Assembly: GCA_902632545.1 (NCBI GenBank)
Contig: CACPCX010000005.1
Coordinates: forward strand, 28,662-92,661
DNA length: 64,000 nucleotides
Direction: 5' to 3'
Source: an uncultured Pelagibacteraceae bacterium
GTDB taxonomy: Bacteria; Pseudomonadota; Alphaproteobacteria; Pelagibacterales; Pelagibacteraceae
A program made the translations under genes and the position numbers. The notes under the pieces are model-generated. The model was not told the origin of the DNA. It worked only from the letters and a program-made list of their open reading frames with translations, and did not search any database. This document shows, in pieces, positions 25,802-37,715 of this stretch. How positions within the stretch are numbered: position 1 is the first letter of the stretch; every line of letters begins with the position of its first letter.

Positions 25802-26593
25802 ATGAATAAAATTTTAAAAATTATTTTTTTATTAATTTTCCTTACATCAAATGCTGTAGCAGGATCTGATGGTGACTTGAAACTGTCAAGTAAAAATAAT
25901 TCTACTAAAGATTGTTTTGAGCCACTAAACAGAGCAACATTCGCTTTCAATCAAGGTTTGGATAAAGCTATTTTAAAACCAGTTGCAAAAGGATATAGAT
26001 CTTTGCCAGCACCTATAAGAAAGGGAACTGGCAATGTTTTGAATAATCTATCAACTTTGATAACTATTCCAAATAATGTATTGCAAGGTGACCTTAAATT
26101 AGCAGGAATTAATACAGGAAGACTAGTTGTAAACACAACACTTGGTATCTTGGGTATATTTGATCCAGCATCTGAAATGGGTTTTCCAAAATATGTTAAA
26201 GAAGATTACGGACAAACATTGGGAACTTGGGGTATTGGCCCAGGATGTTATTTAGTTTTACCAGTTTTAGGACCATCAACAGTCAGAGATACTGCAGGAA
26301 TGTTTATAAATGTAATGGGTGGTGATCCTTACTATAATATTTCAGTAAACGGTAATAATGAATATTTAGATGGAGAATTGTTTGCTGCCACAAAAATGTT
26401 AACAGGTGTAGAGTTTAGAGCAAATAATATTGAGTCATTAGAGAATTTAGAGTCAAATTCTGTAGATTTTTATGCTTCGGTTAGAAGTTTGTATACACAG
26501 GATAGAGCAAATAAAATTAAAAATATTCAAAGAGGAAGCGTAGAAGTAATCTATAAAGAAGATGGTGATTGGGAAGAAATAGATACAAAATAA
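25802..26593 (+). CDS. mlaA: MlaA/VacJ family outer-membrane lipid asymmetry lipoprotein
   Basis: DCFEPLNRATFAFNQGLDKAILKPVAKGYRSLP, DPASEMGFPKYVKEDYGQTLGTWGIGPGCYLVLPVLGPSTVRD. Confidence 0.92.
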   Translation: MNKILKIIFLLIFLTSNAVAGSDGDLKLSSKNNSTKDCFEPLNRATFAFNQGLDKAILKPVAKGYRSLPAPIRKGTGNVLNNLSTLITIPNNVLQGDLKLAGINTGRLVVNTTLGILGIFDPASEMGFPKYVKEDYGQTLGTWGIGPGCYLVLPVLGPSTVRDTAGMFINVMGGDPYYNISVNGNNEYLDGELFAATKMLTGVEFRANNIESLENLESNSVDFYASVRSLYTQDRANKIKNIQRGSVEVIYKEDGDWEEIDTK

Positions 26594-26605
26594 ATCAACA
26601 CTAAA

Positions 26606-27199
26606 ATGAAAAAAATATTTATTTTAATTCTATTTTTTATAACATCTTTAACAAATTTTAATCCCGCATACTCAATTTCGCCTGATGTGTTTATTCAATC
26701 AACAGTTAATAGAGCTTCTCAAGTATTGTCTGAAAATATTTCCAAGGAAGAAAAAATAAATAAACTAAAATTAATAGCAATGGAGACTGTGGATATAAAA
26801 GGTGTTGGTTTCTACTCCTTAGGTTCTGCAAGAAAAAGTCTTAGTAATGAACAAAAAAGTACTTATTCTAATTTATTCAAGAACTATTTTTTAAAAAGTT
26901 TTTCAAGTAGATTGGCTGAATATACAAATCCAGAAATTGAAGTAAAAAACAAACAAATCCTGAACGATAATTATACTATAGTAAAAAGTATTTTAATTGC
27001 CACCGACGACAGACCAGAAGTAAAAATTGATTGGAGGGTCTATACAAAAAATTCTGACAATCCTTTAATTAGAGATTTAATTATTGAAGGTCTTAGTTTA
27101 GCAAGAACACAAAAAGAGGAGTTTACATCTATTTTAAATTCCAATGATGGTGATATAAATGCTTTATTTAAAATTTTAGAGGATTTTTCAAATAACTAG
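26606..27199 (+). CDS. mlaC: MlaC/Ttg2D-like phospholipid-binding protein
   Basis: Signal peptide and Ttg2D-like layout; FKNYFLKSFSSRLAEYT, KIDWRVY, RDLIIEGLSLARTQKEEF. Confidence 0.82.
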   Translation: MKKIFILILFFITSLTNFNPAYSISPDVFIQSTVNRASQVLSENISKEEKINKLKLIAMETVDIKGVGFYSLGSARKSLSNEQKSTYSNLFKNYFLKSFSSRLAEYTNPEIEVKNKQILNDNYTIVKSILIATDDRPEVKIDWRVYTKNSDNPLIRDLIIEGLSLARTQKEEFTSILNSNDGDINALFKILEDFSNN

Positions 27200-27213
27200 T
27201 TTAGTGATTTTGT

Positions 27214-27290
27214 TGGTGGGCCCGCCAGGACTCGAACCTGGGACCAATACATTATGAGTGTACTGCTCTAACCAACTGAGCTACAGGCCC
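27214..27290 (-). tRNA. tRNA with CAT anticodon (Ile2 or elongator Met), CCA encoded
   Basis: Minus strand GGGCCTGTAGCTCAGTTGGTTAGAGCAGTACACTCATAATGTATTGGTCCCAGGTTCGAGTCCTGGCGGGCCCACCA; canonical D loop and TTCGAGT T loop. Confidence 0.95.
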
Positions 27291-27349
27291 AAAATTAATA
27301 ATTAGTTATATCATTTTTTTATAGTTATCAATTAAAGATAATCTTTAAA

Positions 27350-27424
27350 TGGTGGGCCGTGTTGGTTACGCTCCAACTACCCCTGCAATGTCAATGCAGT
27401 ACTCTACTATTGAGCTAACGGCCC
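27350..27424 (-). tRNA. tRNA-Val (GAC), CCA encoded, atypical T loop
   Basis: Minus strand GGGCCGTTAGCTCAATAGTAGAGTACTGCATTGACATTGCAGGGGTAGTTGGAGCGTAACCAACACGGCCCACCA; all four stems pair. Confidence 0.88.
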
Positions 27425-27429
27425 AAGAA

Positions 27430-29253
27430 CTAGCTCTCTAAGAAACTTTTTAATTGTTTCGATCTACTAGGATGTTTTAATTTTCTTAGTGCTTTAGCTT
27501 CAATTTGTCTTATTCTTTCTCTAGTAACTGAAAACTGCAACCCGACCTCTTCCAGAGTATGATCGGTATTCATGCCAACACCAAATCGCATTCTTAGAAC
27601 TCTTTCTTCTCTAGGAGTAAGCGTTGATAAAATTTTAGTTGTTGCTTCTCCAAGATTAGATTTAATCGCTTGTTCTAATGGCGCTAAAGCTTTTGTATCT
27701 TCTATAAAATCACCCAAACTACTATCTTCTTCATCACCCACCGGTTTCTCTAAAGAAACTGGTTCTTTAGAAATTTTAAGAACCTTTCTTACTTTATCTA
27801 ACGGCATTCTAAGTTTTTGAGACAGCTCCTCTGGAGTTGCTTCTCTACCAAACTCACTTAAAATCAATCTTTGTGTTCGCACAATTTTATTTATTGTTTC
27901 AATCATGTGAACAGGAATTCTAATAGTTCTTGCTTGATCAGCTATTGATCTTGTTATAGCTTGCCTTATCCACCATGTTGCATAGGTAGAAAATTTATAT
28001 CCTCTTCTATATTCAAACTTATCTACGGCTTTCATTAGTCCAATATTTCCCTCTTGTATTAAATCTAAAAATTGGAGACCTCTATTAGTGTACTTTTTTG
28101 CAATTGATATAACTAATCTTAAATTAGCTTCTACCATTTCCTTTTTAGCTATTCTGGACTCCTTCTCACCTTTTTGGATTCTGCTTACTAATTTTTTATA
28201 GTCTGTTACAGATATGCCAAGTTTGTGGCTAATTTCAATTAATCTCTCTCTTATATTTTTAAATTCATCTTTATTTTTGGAAAAAAATTGTTTCCAAACA
28301 TTGTTTGTATCCAAGAATTTTTTTAAATTTGGATTAATTTCATTTCCAACATAAAATTTTATAAATTCAGTCCTTTGAATATTATGATCTATTGCAAGTC
28401 TCAAAAGATTTCCCTCAAGAGAAATAATTTTTTTATTTTCTAAATAATGTTTTTGTACTAGATCCTCTAGTACAGAGGGTGATAACTGAAGAGATTTTAT
28501 ATTCTCTAAAATATCTTTTACAATTTTATCATAACTTTTCTCCTTAGCTGGAGAAAAATTCGTAGAATTTAATATACAATTTAGTTTTTCTTTTTGGTAT
28601 TTTATTAATTTTGAATATTCTTTAGTAAGTGTATTTACAGTTTTTAAAACTTTTGGTTTAATTTCAGTTTCCATTGCTGCAAGAGTTGGGTTAAAATCTT
28701 CGTCATCATCAGTGGAGCCCTCCTCTTTATCTGTTTCTCCTGCATTTTTTTGTTTGGCACTTGGCCCTGTTGACTCATCTTCCATATAGTTTGTATCTAT
28801 GTCTATAATTTCTCTTACTAAAATTTCATCGTTTTGTAATTTTTCATTCCATTCAAAAAATTGTTGTGCTGTGATTGGACTTTGAGATAGAGCAATTAAC
28901 ATTACATCTTTTCCAGCCTCTATTCTTTTTGCAATTGCTATCTCACCTTCTCGTGACAATAACTCAACACCACCCATTTCTCGCAAATACATTCTAATAG
29001 GGTCATCACTTTTTTCTATAGTTTTGCCTTCCTCTTTATTTGAATTTTCTTTTTTTCTTAGAACTTTGAAATCCGATTTTTTTTCTACGAGAGCAATTTT
29101 TTCCTCTAAAATATGAATAAATGCTTTAGATAAATTTTCATCAGATAAATTTCTTTTTCCTAATGATTTACTAAGTTCATCATGCGTTATGAAACCCCTA
29201 TGGATCCCACGACCCATTAATCTAGCAAATGATTTTGTAATTATTCGTTCCAC
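27430..29253 (-). CDS. rpoD: RNA polymerase primary sigma factor RpoD
   Basis: [94 protein letters not shown]. Confidence 0.98.
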   Translation of the reverse strand: MERIITKSFARLMGRGIHRGFITHDELSKSLGKRNLSDENLSKAFIHILEEKIALVEKKSDFKVLRKKENSNKEEGKTIEKSDDPIRMYLREMGGVELLSREGEIAIAKRIEAGKDVMLIALSQSPITAQQFFEWNEKLQNDEILVREIIDIDTNYMEDESTGPSAKQKNAGETDKEEGSTDDDEDFNPTLAAMETEIKPKVLKTVNTLTKEYSKLIKYQKEKLNCILNSTNFSPAKEKSYDKIVKDILENIKSLQLSPSVLEDLVQKHYLENKKIISLEGNLLRLAIDHNIQRTEFIKFYVGNEINPNLKKFLDTNNVWKQFFSKNKDEFKNIRERLIEISHKLGISVTDYKKLVSRIQKGEKESRIAKKEMVEANLRLVISIAKKYTNRGLQFLDLIQEGNIGLMKAVDKFEYRRGYKFSTYATWWIRQAITRSIADQARTIRIPVHMIETINKIVRTQRLILSEFGREATPEELSQKLRMPLDKVRKVLKISKEPVSLEKPVGDEEDSSLGDFIEDTKALAPLEQAIKSNLGEATTKILSTLTPREERVLRMRFGVGMNTDHTLEEVGLQFSVTRERIRQIEAKALRKLKHPSRSKQLKSFLES

Positions 29254-29326
29254 AGCAAAAATATGTAAGTTGAAATGACTTATATAATGTCAATTTTATA
29301 AAAATCCATCACTAATTTAGGCATCA

Positions 29327-31102
29327 TTAGTTGAGATTCTGCTTTTTTTTAAGCTCTTTAAGCTCATTAAACGTCGTCTCGCTCATATCCACAGAAAACT
29401 TCGATTCTAATTCTTGAATTCTGAACTCAAGATCGTAATTTGTCAAATCTCGTGAAATGTCCTCAAGTAATTCAATAACTTTTTGATCATCATTTGATTG
29501 ATTTTTGAGAATATGTTTAATCGGCGCAAATTTATTTATTTTTTCTTTTAATTGAACGTCTAAATTAAGATCTTGAACTGTGGTTTGAGATCCAGATTTT
29601 AATTTTTCAACGATCGTTTCAAATATGATTTTATTAAAATCAGTAAATAATTTAATATTCTCAATCAAATGAATATTTGCTTGTAATAAATCTAGATTAT
29701 TTACGACTAAATATAATAAGGAAAACTCTTTTAATTCAACTCCAGTCAAAGATTGGCTTTCTTTAAAATATTTTTTTGTACTTTCTAACGATTTTGTTTT
29801 TTTTAAATTAAATCTTTTATTATTTTTGTTTGAATGTGGTGTTAGCTCAGCAATTTTTTCTAAGAAGTATTCCAAAACATATTTTTTTATAAAATCATCT
29901 TTTATTGTATTTGCAATTCCTCTAAGTTTTTTTTCAAAAGTAGCCATCGATGAAGGGTTGTTATTAGTTTGTTTTTTATAATGACTAAAAATAAATTGAT
30001 GAATTGATAATTTACTTTGTTTTGTAAAATCTAGAAAATTAACCCTGCCATTTTTATTTACATAACTATCTGGATCTTCTTTATCTGGCAGAAATAAAAA
30101 TGAAATTTGTTTTTCTGGTTTCAGTTCCTTTATTGAATTTTCAGCAGCTCTTACGGCAGCTTTATATCCACTTTCATCGCCATCAAAACAAATTATGATA
30201 TCATCAAAAAATTGGTTTAAAGTTAAAATTTGCTTATCGGTCAAAGATGTGCCAAGATTTGCTACAACATTATCAATTCCATTTTTACTGAGACCTACAA
30301 CATCCATGTATCCTTCAACCAGATAAATGTGATCGATTTTATTTGAAAGTTTTCTTGCTAAATCTAAATTATATAAATTTGATCCTTTTTTAAAAAAATT
30401 TGTTTCAGGTGAATTTATATATTTTGCTAAATAATCTAAATTTTCAATTATTCTTCCACCTAGAGCTATTGGTTGGCCTGAAATATTATTTATTGGAAAT
30501 ATTAAACGACCTCTAAATCTTTCAACATAAATTTTTTTTTTCTCATCTAAATAGAATAAACCAGTATCTACTAAAGTTTGTTCACTATAATCTTTTTTCA
30601 ATTTTTCGAAAAAATTTGGATTTTTTTCTATGTATCCTATTTTAAATTTTTTTACTTGATCTTTACCTAGTGATCTATTTTTTAAATAATCTCTAGCAAT
30701 CGAATAATCTTCATTTTTTAAAAGCTCATTGTGATAAAAATCTACATAGTTATTGTAAATAGATTTATATTCATTCCATTTTTTCTCCCTTTCTTGATCT
30801 TGTTTTGAAAACATATATGGCTGCATACCTGCTAATTGAGCTAAATATTTAACTACTTCACCAAATTTTAAATTTTGAGTTTTCATCACAAAATCAAAAA
30901 TATTGCCATGTTCTGAACTTGCAAAACAATGATAAAATTCTTTTTCATCATTTACAGTGAATGAAGGTGTTTTTTCATTTTTGAAAGGTGATAAACCTAC
31001 AAATTCTTTACCTCTTTTTTTTAATGAAACAGTTTTTGATACTACAGTTGAAACTTTCAACCTGTTCTTAATTTCATCAAGATACTCTTTTGGGTACTTC
31101 AT
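29327..31102 (-). CDS. dnaG: DNA primase
   Basis: LSPFKNEKTPSFTVNDEKEFYHCFASSEHGNIFDFVM, VEGYMDVVGL, FDGDESGYKAA. Confidence 0.97.
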   Translation of the reverse strand: MKYPKEYLDEIKNRLKVSTVVSKTVSLKKRGKEFVGLSPFKNEKTPSFTVNDEKEFYHCFASSEHGNIFDFVMKTQNLKFGEVVKYLAQLAGMQPYMFSKQDQEREKKWNEYKSIYNNYVDFYHNELLKNEDYSIARDYLKNRSLGKDQVKKFKIGYIEKNPNFFEKLKKDYSEQTLVDTGLFYLDEKKKIYVERFRGRLIFPINNISGQPIALGGRIIENLDYLAKYINSPETNFFKKGSNLYNLDLARKLSNKIDHIYLVEGYMDVVGLSKNGIDNVVANLGTSLTDKQILTLNQFFDDIIICFDGDESGYKAAVRAAENSIKELKPEKQISFLFLPDKEDPDSYVNKNGRVNFLDFTKQSKLSIHQFIFSHYKKQTNNNPSSMATFEKKLRGIANTIKDDFIKKYVLEYFLEKIAELTPHSNKNNKRFNLKKTKSLESTKKYFKESQSLTGVELKEFSLLYLVVNNLDLLQANIHLIENIKLFTDFNKIIFETIVEKLKSGSQTTVQDLNLDVQLKEKINKFAPIKHILKNQSNDDQKVIELLEDISRDLTNYDLEFRIQELESKFSVDMSETTFNELKELKKKQNLN

Positions 31103-31563
31103 TATTTGTTCAACAATTCTTTGATCATTGATCCTGCTTTTGAAAAATCAATTTCGTCTGCATGAGTTTTTTTGAGTTCACCCATAACTTTTCCCATATC
31201 TTTCAATGAATTTGCTCCAATTTTTGAAATAACATCTGCACAAATTTTCTTTGTTTCCTCTTCACTGAGTTGCTTTGGTAAAAAACTTGTTAAAATATCG
31301 TATTCATTTTGCTCAACCTCTAAAAGATCTGACCTATTATTTTTTTTATAAATATCAATCGATTCGGCTCGCTGCTTAACCATTTTTTTCAAAAGTTTCT
31401 TAATATCCTCGTCATCAGTATCTTTTTTATTTGGGCCTGATCTGTTAACAATGTCCAAATCCTTAATAGAAGATAATATTAACCTATAGGTTGATATTTT
31501 ATTTTTATCTTTAGATTTTAGTGCATTTTTATATTCATTTTCGATAGTCTGTTTTAATGACAT
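31102..31563 (-). CDS. GatB/YqeY domain protein
   Basis: YqeY-like STYRLILSSIKDLDI, KQRAESIDIYKKNNRSDLLEVEQNEYDILTSFLPKQLSEEE. Confidence 0.9.
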   Translation of the reverse strand: MSLKQTIENEYKNALKSKDKNKISTYRLILSSIKDLDIVNRSGPNKKDTDDEDIKKLLKKMVKQRAESIDIYKKNNRSDLLEVEQNEYDILTSFLPKQLSEEETKKICADVISKIGANSLKDMGKVMGELKKTHADEIDFSKAGSMIKELLNK

Positions 31564-31689
31564 AATTTTTTAATCTACTTTAAAGAAAAAATTCTTCAAA
31601 AGAAAAATTGTTTTTTTACATTTTTATATTACATCTCTGTTGCGATAATAAAGCAATTATTGTATTAACCTTTAACTCATGAGTTGTAA

Positions 31690-32886
31690 TTGAAGAAAAA
31701 AGCAAAAAAAACTAACTCAACTACAAAATCACAAATCAATACAGGCGTTTTAGTTCTTGAAAATAAAAGGATATTTAAAGGAATTGGAATTGGATACCAA
31801 GGAGAAGCTACTGGGGAGGTTTGTTTTAATACATCCTTAACAGGTTATCAGGAAATCATTTCTGATCCTTCATACGCAGGCCAAATTATTAACTTTACCT
31901 TTCCTCACATCGGAAATGTTGGAACTAATAAAGAAGATCATGAGTCTGATAAAATATGGGCTAAAGGAGTAATATTGAACTCTGGAATTACCGATCCTTC
32001 GAACTATAGGTCATTTCTACATTTAGATGCTTGGCTAAAAAAAAATAAAATTGTTGGAATTACTGGTTTAGACACAAGAAGCCTTACAAACTTTATACGA
32101 GATAATGGAGCTCCTAAAGGAACGGTTGCTTTCTCAAAAAATGGAAAATTTAATGTCAGCAAACTTGCTAATACAACAATAAAATGGAGTGGATTAAAGA
32201 ACTTAGACCTTGCAAAAATAGTTACAACTCAAAAAAATTACATATGGAAAGGTTTTAAAACCTGGAAAAAAGAAACTGGATTTAAAAAAAATAAAAAAAA
32301 CAAATTTCACGTTGTTGCAATTGACTATGGAATTAAAAAAAATATTTTACGATATTTTTCTGATTTTAATTGTAAAGTAAGCGTTGTTTCTTGCAATACA
32401 ACAGCTGAAAAAATTTTAGCTCTTAAACCAAATGGTATATTTTTATCAAATGGACCTGGCGATCCTGCAGCTACTGGAAAATATGCAATAGGAACTCTTA
32501 GAGAATTAATAAAAAATAACTTACCTGTATTTGGTATTTGCCTAGGTCATCAACTTCTTGCTTTAGCGCTAGGTGGCAAAACAAAAAAAATGAAATTAGG
32601 TCATCGAGGTGCAAATCACCCTGTAAAAAACTTAGTTCAAGATAATGTTGAAATCACCAGCCAAAACCATGGCTTTGAAGTAATGAAAGAAAATTTACCA
32701 AAAAATATTGAAATAACTCATAAATCTTTATTTGATAATAGCATTGAAGGGATAAGACTAAAAAACAAACCTGTTTTTTCAGTGCAATATCACCCTGAGT
32801 CGAACCCTGGTCCACAAGATAGTGTCTATTTGTTTAAAGAATTTATTAACAGTATGAAAAAAAATGCCCAAAAGAAAAGATATTAA
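31690..32886 (+). CDS. carA: Carbamoyl-phosphate synthase small subunit (TTG start)
   Basis: [53 protein letters not shown]. Confidence 0.97.
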   Translation: MKKKAKKTNSTTKSQINTGVLVLENKRIFKGIGIGYQGEATGEVCFNTSLTGYQEIISDPSYAGQIINFTFPHIGNVGTNKEDHESDKIWAKGVILNSGITDPSNYRSFLHLDAWLKKNKIVGITGLDTRSLTNFIRDNGAPKGTVAFSKNGKFNVSKLANTTIKWSGLKNLDLAKIVTTQKNYIWKGFKTWKKETGFKKNKKNKFHVVAIDYGIKKNILRYFSDFNCKVSVVSCNTTAEKILALKPNGIFLSNGPGDPAATGKYAIGTLRELIKNNLPVFGICLGHQLLALALGGKTKKMKLGHRGANHPVKNLVQDNVEITSQNHGFEVMKENLPKNIEITHKSLFDNSIEGIRLKNKPVFSVQYHPESNPGPQDSVYLFKEFINSMKKNAQKKRY

Positions 32887-35800
32887 AAAAATATTAGTAG
32901 TAGGTGCAGGCCCAATTATAATAGGTCAAGCTTGCGAATTTGATTATTCTGGTACTCAAGCATGCAAAGCTTTAAAAGACGAAGGGTATAAAGTAGTTTT
33001 AATCAACTCAAATCCAGCAACAATTATGACAGATCCAGATGTTGCAGATAAAACCTACATTGAGCCTATAACATTACTTGTTTTAGAAAAAATTCTTAAA
33101 AAAGAAAAACCAGATGCGATTTTACCAACAATGGGAGGTCAGACGGCACTTAATCTTGCAATGGAAGCTGAAAAAAAAGGAATTTTAAAGAAATACAAAA
33201 TTGAATTAATTGGAGCAAATTCAAAAGCAATTTCCAATGCTGAAGATAGGAAAAAATTTAGAAAAAATATGATAGATATTGGTTTAGATTTACCAAAATC
33301 TGAAATCGTAAATAGTAACAACCAGGCCTCAAAAGTATTAAGAAAAATTGGTTTACCAGCAATTATAAGACCCGCATTTACATTGGGTGGGCTTGGAGGA
33401 GGAATTGCTAAAAATAAAAAAGATTATTTTAAAATCATAAAAAATGGATTGCATGAATCACCTGTAAGCCAAGTTCTTGTTGAAGAGTGTTTAGAGGGGT
33501 GGAAAGAATTTGAAATGGAAGTTGTTAGAGACAAGAAAGATAATTGTATTATAATTTGCTCTATAGAAAATGTCGATCCAATGGGCATCCATACTGGTGA
33601 CTCTGTAACTGTAGCCCCAGCACTTACTTTGACGGATAAGGAGTATCAAGTAATGAGAAATGCATCTATTGCCTGTCTTAGAAAAATTGGAGTTGAAACG
33701 GGGGGATCAAATGTACAGTTTGCTATAAATCCCAAAAATGGACGAATGGTTGTGATAGAAATGAACCCTCGTGTATCCAGATCCTCTGCTCTAGCTTCTA
33801 AAGCAACTGGTTTCCCAATTGCAAAAGTTGCCGCAAAGCTTGCTGTTGGTTATACGTTGGATGAATTAAAAAATGAAATAACTAAGGTTACCCCTGCTTC
33901 TTTTGAACCAACTATAGATTATGTAGTAACTAAAATTCCTAGATTTACTTTTGAAAAATTTTCAACATCTCCTGCTACATTAGGAACTTCTATGAAATCA
34001 GTTGGTGAAGCAATGGCCATTGGTAGAAACTTTAAAGAGTCTCTTCAAAAAGCATTAGTATCCTTAGAGACTGGCTTTTCGGGATTAGATAGAATATTTA
34101 ATCTAAACAAGAAACAAATAGAAAAAAAACTTAAAGAAAATATCCCAAATAAATTGCTCCTTGTTGCAGAAGCAATTCGTAAGAAAATTAATTTAAAAAG
34201 AATTTATGATTTATCAAAAATTGACCCATGGTTTTTAGAGCAGATAAAAGAAATAATAGACAATGAACTAAAAATTAAAATGAAAGGATTGCCTAAAAAT
34301 TTTGTTGAATTCAACAGAATAAAATCTATAGGTTTCTCTGACAAAAAACTTTCTGAACTTACTAAAATTTCAGAGAACATTATTAGAAAAAAAAGAGCTG
34401 CACTAAAAATCTTACCTGTATATAAAAAAGTTGATACCTGTGCTGCAGAATTTAAATCCTTCACACCTTATATGTATTCAACATATCAACGAAATTTCTC
34501 AATTAATTCAGAGTGTGAAGCAAATCCGTCACTAAGAAAAAAAATTATTATTTTAGGGGGTGGTCCTAATAGAATCGGCCAAGGTATTGAGTTTGACTAT
34601 TGCTGTTGTCAGGCAAGTTTTTCCCTGAAAAAAGCAGGTTTTGAGACCATAATGGTTAACTGCAACCCTGAAACAGTTTCAACGGATTATGATACAAGTG
34701 ATAGACTTTATTTTGAACCACTAATTGAAGAATACGTTTTCAATATAATTAAAAAAGAACAAGAAAAAGGAAATCTCCTTGGAATTATTGCTCAATTCGG
34801 TGGGCAAACTCCTATAAGACTTGCAAAATTTTTAAATGATAACAATCTTCCTATTTTAGGAACACAATATACCTCAATTGATTTAGCTGAGGATAGAGAT
34901 CGATTTAGAAATTTATTAAATAAACTTAAGCTAAGACAAGCTGAAAGTGGGATTGCCAAAACATTTAAACAAGCAATTAATATCTCAGAAAAAATAGGCA
35001 TGCCGCTAATGGTAAGACCTTCTTATGTGCTAGGAGGAAGAGCCATGGAGATTGTATACGAAAAAAATAAACTTAAAAAATTTGTAGAAGAGGCTTTTAA
35101 AGCAGCCGATGATAATCCTATTTTGATCGATAAATTTATTAACCACGCAATGGAGGTTGATGTTGATGCAATCTCTGATGGAAAACAAGTGCATGTTGCT
35201 GGTATCATGCAACATATTGAGGAAGCTGGTATTCACTCAGGAGACTCAGCGTGTAGTTTGCCACCAGTCTCAATAAAACCATACTTAATTAAAGAAATTG
35301 AAAATCAAACCAAAAAACTTGCACTTGCTCTTAAAGTAAAAGGCTTCATGAATATTCAATATGCAATAAAAAATGATAAAATTTACGTGATTGAGGTTAA
35401 CCCTAGAGCAAGTAGAACGGTACCATTTGTATCTAAAGCAAAAGGTCTGCCGTTAGCAAAAATTGCATCACGTGTAATGGCGGGTGAAAAATTATCAAAA
35501 TTTAATTTGAAAGACAAATCTAAAGGGATGTACGCTGTTAAAGAGGCGGTATTTCCTTTCAATAAATTTCCAAATAGTGATCTTCTTCTAGGTCCAGAAA
35601 TGAAGTCCACTGGTGAGGTAATGGGCTTTGACAAAAATTTTGGAATGGCATTTGCTAAAAGTCAAATAGCAGCATCAAATTCATTACCAAAAGATGGTTT
35701 AGCTTTTATTTCTCTTAAAAACTCACACAAAGATGAGGGAATAGATTTAGCTAAAGAACTTATTAAATTAAAATTCACTTTATGTGCAACTAAAGGAACT

Positions 35801-36088
35801 GCTGATTATATTAGAAAGCACGGTATGAAATGTAGAATCATTAATAAAGTAAGCACTGGTTCTCCTCATATAGTTGATGTTTTAGATGCAAAAAAAATTG
35901 CATTGGTAATAAATACAGGTGGTGGAAATAAAGCTTATCGAATAAGCGATGCAATCGCTTTAAGAAGAGCTACATTAAAAAATAAAGTTCCATATTGTAC
36001 AAATATGTCAACGGCTTATGCATGTTTAGAGGCAATTAAATCTTTGAAAACAAATAAATTAGAAGTTAACTCTCTTCAAGATATTTAA
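32864..36088 (+). CDS. carB: Carbamoyl-phosphate synthase large subunit
   Basis: Duplicated ATP-grasp halves; [45 protein letters not shown]. Confidence 0.99.
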   Translation: MPKRKDIKKILVVGAGPIIIGQACEFDYSGTQACKALKDEGYKVVLINSNPATIMTDPDVADKTYIEPITLLVLEKILKKEKPDAILPTMGGQTALNLAMEAEKKGILKKYKIELIGANSKAISNAEDRKKFRKNMIDIGLDLPKSEIVNSNNQASKVLRKIGLPAIIRPAFTLGGLGGGIAKNKKDYFKIIKNGLHESPVSQVLVEECLEGWKEFEMEVVRDKKDNCIIICSIENVDPMGIHTGDSVTVAPALTLTDKEYQVMRNASIACLRKIGVETGGSNVQFAINPKNGRMVVIEMNPRVSRSSALASKATGFPIAKVAAKLAVGYTLDELKNEITKVTPASFEPTIDYVVTKIPRFTFEKFSTSPATLGTSMKSVGEAMAIGRNFKESLQKALVSLETGFSGLDRIFNLNKKQIEKKLKENIPNKLLLVAEAIRKKINLKRIYDLSKIDPWFLEQIKEIIDNELKIKMKGLPKNFVEFNRIKSIGFSDKKLSELTKISENIIRKKRAALKILPVYKKVDTCAAEFKSFTPYMYSTYQRNFSINSECEANPSLRKKIIILGGGPNRIGQGIEFDYCCCQASFSLKKAGFETIMVNCNPETVSTDYDTSDRLYFEPLIEEYVFNIIKKEQEKGNLLGIIAQFGGQTPIRLAKFLNDNNLPILGTQYTSIDLAEDRDRFRNLLNKLKLRQAESGIAKTFKQAINISEKIGMPLMVRPSYVLGGRAMEIVYEKNKLKKFVEEAFKAADDNPILIDKFINHAMEVDVDAISDGKQVHVAGIMQHIEEAGIHSGDSACSLPPVSIKPYLIKEIENQTKKLALALKVKGFMNIQYAIKNDKIYVIEVNPRASRTVPFVSKAKGLPLAKIASRVMAGEKLSKFNLKDKSKGMYAVKEAVFPFNKFPNSDLLLGPEMKSTGEVMGFDKNFGMAFAKSQIAASNSLPKDGLAFISLKNSHKDEGIDLAKELIKLKFTLCATKGTADYIRKHGMKCRIINKVSTGSPHIVDVLDAKKIALVINTGGGNKAYRISDAIALRRATLKNKVPYCTNMSTAYACLEAIKSLKTNKLEVNSLQDI

Positions 36089-36750
36089 GAGTTTACTTTC
36101 CAGTCAGTTTCAAAAGTTACATAATTTACTTGAATACATCGTCTTTCTTTAACAATAGTTTTCTTTTCCATCCCGTGCCAAGTTCCAGGTCCACTAGTAA
36201 AGAAATAACCATAATTATTTTTGTAGGGAACCGTTTTTACTTTTTCTAATTTATCATTATAAAAATCAGTACCTAAATCTTCAGACTCATTAGCATTGTT
36301 AACGAAGATTAAACCAGACATAAGTTTTTCTTTGATATCACAATGTGGTTTGAGCCAAAAACCTTCTCGGTCACAGATTACCTCAAGCCTAACAAAGGAA
36401 TTAGATAAATCTCTATTAATCATCTTTGAAATTACTTCATATGTTTCTTTAGATTGAAGTTCGTTTATAAATTTTACTAAATATGGAAAATTTGGAGCAT
36501 TATCTTTATTAACAAAACACCTAAATTTTATTGCCTCTCCCCCAGATGCTATGCCCTCTCTGAAATCTGCAGCACCACCATCGATTGCTCTTGTTCCATC
36601 GTAAGAAAGGTTGTGTTTACTGACATCTGGAATATCCGCTTTAATTATTTCCTCTATTGCTCCATCTGTCAAAGCATTTTCATATTCCCAATGATCAAAA
36701 GGAAATTCAAATTTTTTAGAGTTATTTAATATAGAATTTAAAAATGACAT
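36085..36750 (-). CDS. 2OG-Fe(II) oxygenase-like protein
   Basis: [22 protein letters not shown] with downstream H and R ([20 protein letters not shown]). Confidence 0.6.
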   Translation of the reverse strand: MSFLNSILNNSKKFEFPFDHWEYENALTDGAIEEIIKADIPDVSKHNLSYDGTRAIDGGAADFREGIASGGEAIKFRCFVNKDNAPNFPYLVKFINELQSKETYEVISKMINRDLSNSFVRLEVICDREGFWLKPHCDIKEKLMSGLIFVNNANESEDLGTDFYNDKLEKVKTVPYKNNYGYFFTSGPGTWHGMEKKTIVKERRCIQVNYVTFETDWKVNS

Positions 36751-37694
36751 TATGAAAAAATTTTGTTTTTTATAATTTCTGCTACTCTATTAGTTTCATC
36801 TAGCTTTTCATAGTTCCAATTTTCCACTTCTTCACCAAGATTTCTTATAATTTTCAGTTCTCTAAATAAATTTCTAAATCTTTGAAATCTAATATCATTT
36901 TTTCTTGGTAAAATATTTGCTACGTAAATTGGTTTGCCCGTTAAAGCTGCTTCTGAAATCATTGAACTTGAATCGCAAGTTACTACTATATTTTCTGCAA
37001 TTCCAAGGGCTGATAAATATGCTTTTTTATCAACCTCCATAAAAATGGTATGATTTTCACCGAAAAATTCTTTAGCATAATGAATAGTATTGATTGGAGT
37101 TCTCATTGAAGGAATTACTACTAATTGAAAGTCGTGTTTTTTTATCAATTTATACAGACTAGTAAAAATATGTTTCATATTCTTAGTAGAATAATCGTAA
37201 TACTTAGTTGGTCCACCCATAATTAAAGTCCAAATTTTTCGTCTATCATTTTTAATAAACGAATTTAAATAATTCCTATTCTCCTCAATTTCACTTTGTG
37301 TAAGATAATGAATAGCACCTTTTGTTGTAATTACATTTTGTCCATCTAAATCATCATGTTCTGGAGCAATAATAAAATCAAAATAATTTAAATTTATTTT
37401 TGGATCTTGAATGTGAATATTAAATATCTTTTTATTTGAATTTTTTTTTAAATGAATTGATGGTATTACACTTTTTCTTCCACAAGATATAATTACATCA
37501 AACTCATCTGGAAAAATTTTTTTGTAAACATTTTGAGAAATAGGAGTTAACTTTGGAGGAAACACCTTCCAAAAACTATTTAGTTCAACTGTGTGGTGTG
37601 TGAAATCTAAATCTAGAGCTTTAGCTAAACCTTCTACTTGGCTTATCATGCCATGCATTCCTTGGGTTAATAAAATACCTTTTAATTTAGACAT
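36750..37694 (-). CDS. ELM1 (mitochondrial fission ELM1-like) family protein, GT-B-like
   Basis: TQGMHGMISQVEGLAKAL, IISCGRKSVIPSIHLKK, LIMGGPTKYYDYS, VTCDSSSMISEAALTGKPIYV. Confidence 0.75.
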   Translation of the reverse strand: MSKLKGILLTQGMHGMISQVEGLAKALDLDFTHHTVELNSFWKVFPPKLTPISQNVYKKIFPDEFDVIISCGRKSVIPSIHLKKNSNKKIFNIHIQDPKINLNYFDFIIAPEHDDLDGQNVITTKGAIHYLTQSEIEENRNYLNSFIKNDRRKIWTLIMGGPTKYYDYSTKNMKHIFTSLYKLIKKHDFQLVVIPSMRTPINTIHYAKEFFGENHTIFMEVDKKAYLSALGIAENIVVTCDSSSMISEAALTGKPIYVANILPRKNDIRFQRFRNLFRELKIIRNLGEEVENWNYEKLDETNRVAEIIKNKIFS

Positions 37695-37715
37695 TAATCA
37701 CTATATAGCTTTCAT

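Noticed and set aside
25735-25950. 71-aa minus-strand ORF
   Set aside because: Antisense to the start of mlaA, with no motif or conserved context.
27200-27430. Possible integration site or mobile element at the tRNA pair
   Set aside because: No integrase, attachment-like tRNA fragment duplication or foreign-looking genes nearby; flanks are mlaC and rpoD.
34204-35634. Several 60-90 aa minus-strand ORFs
   Set aside because: All antisense to carB, a well-supported CDS; expected by-products of its codon usage.
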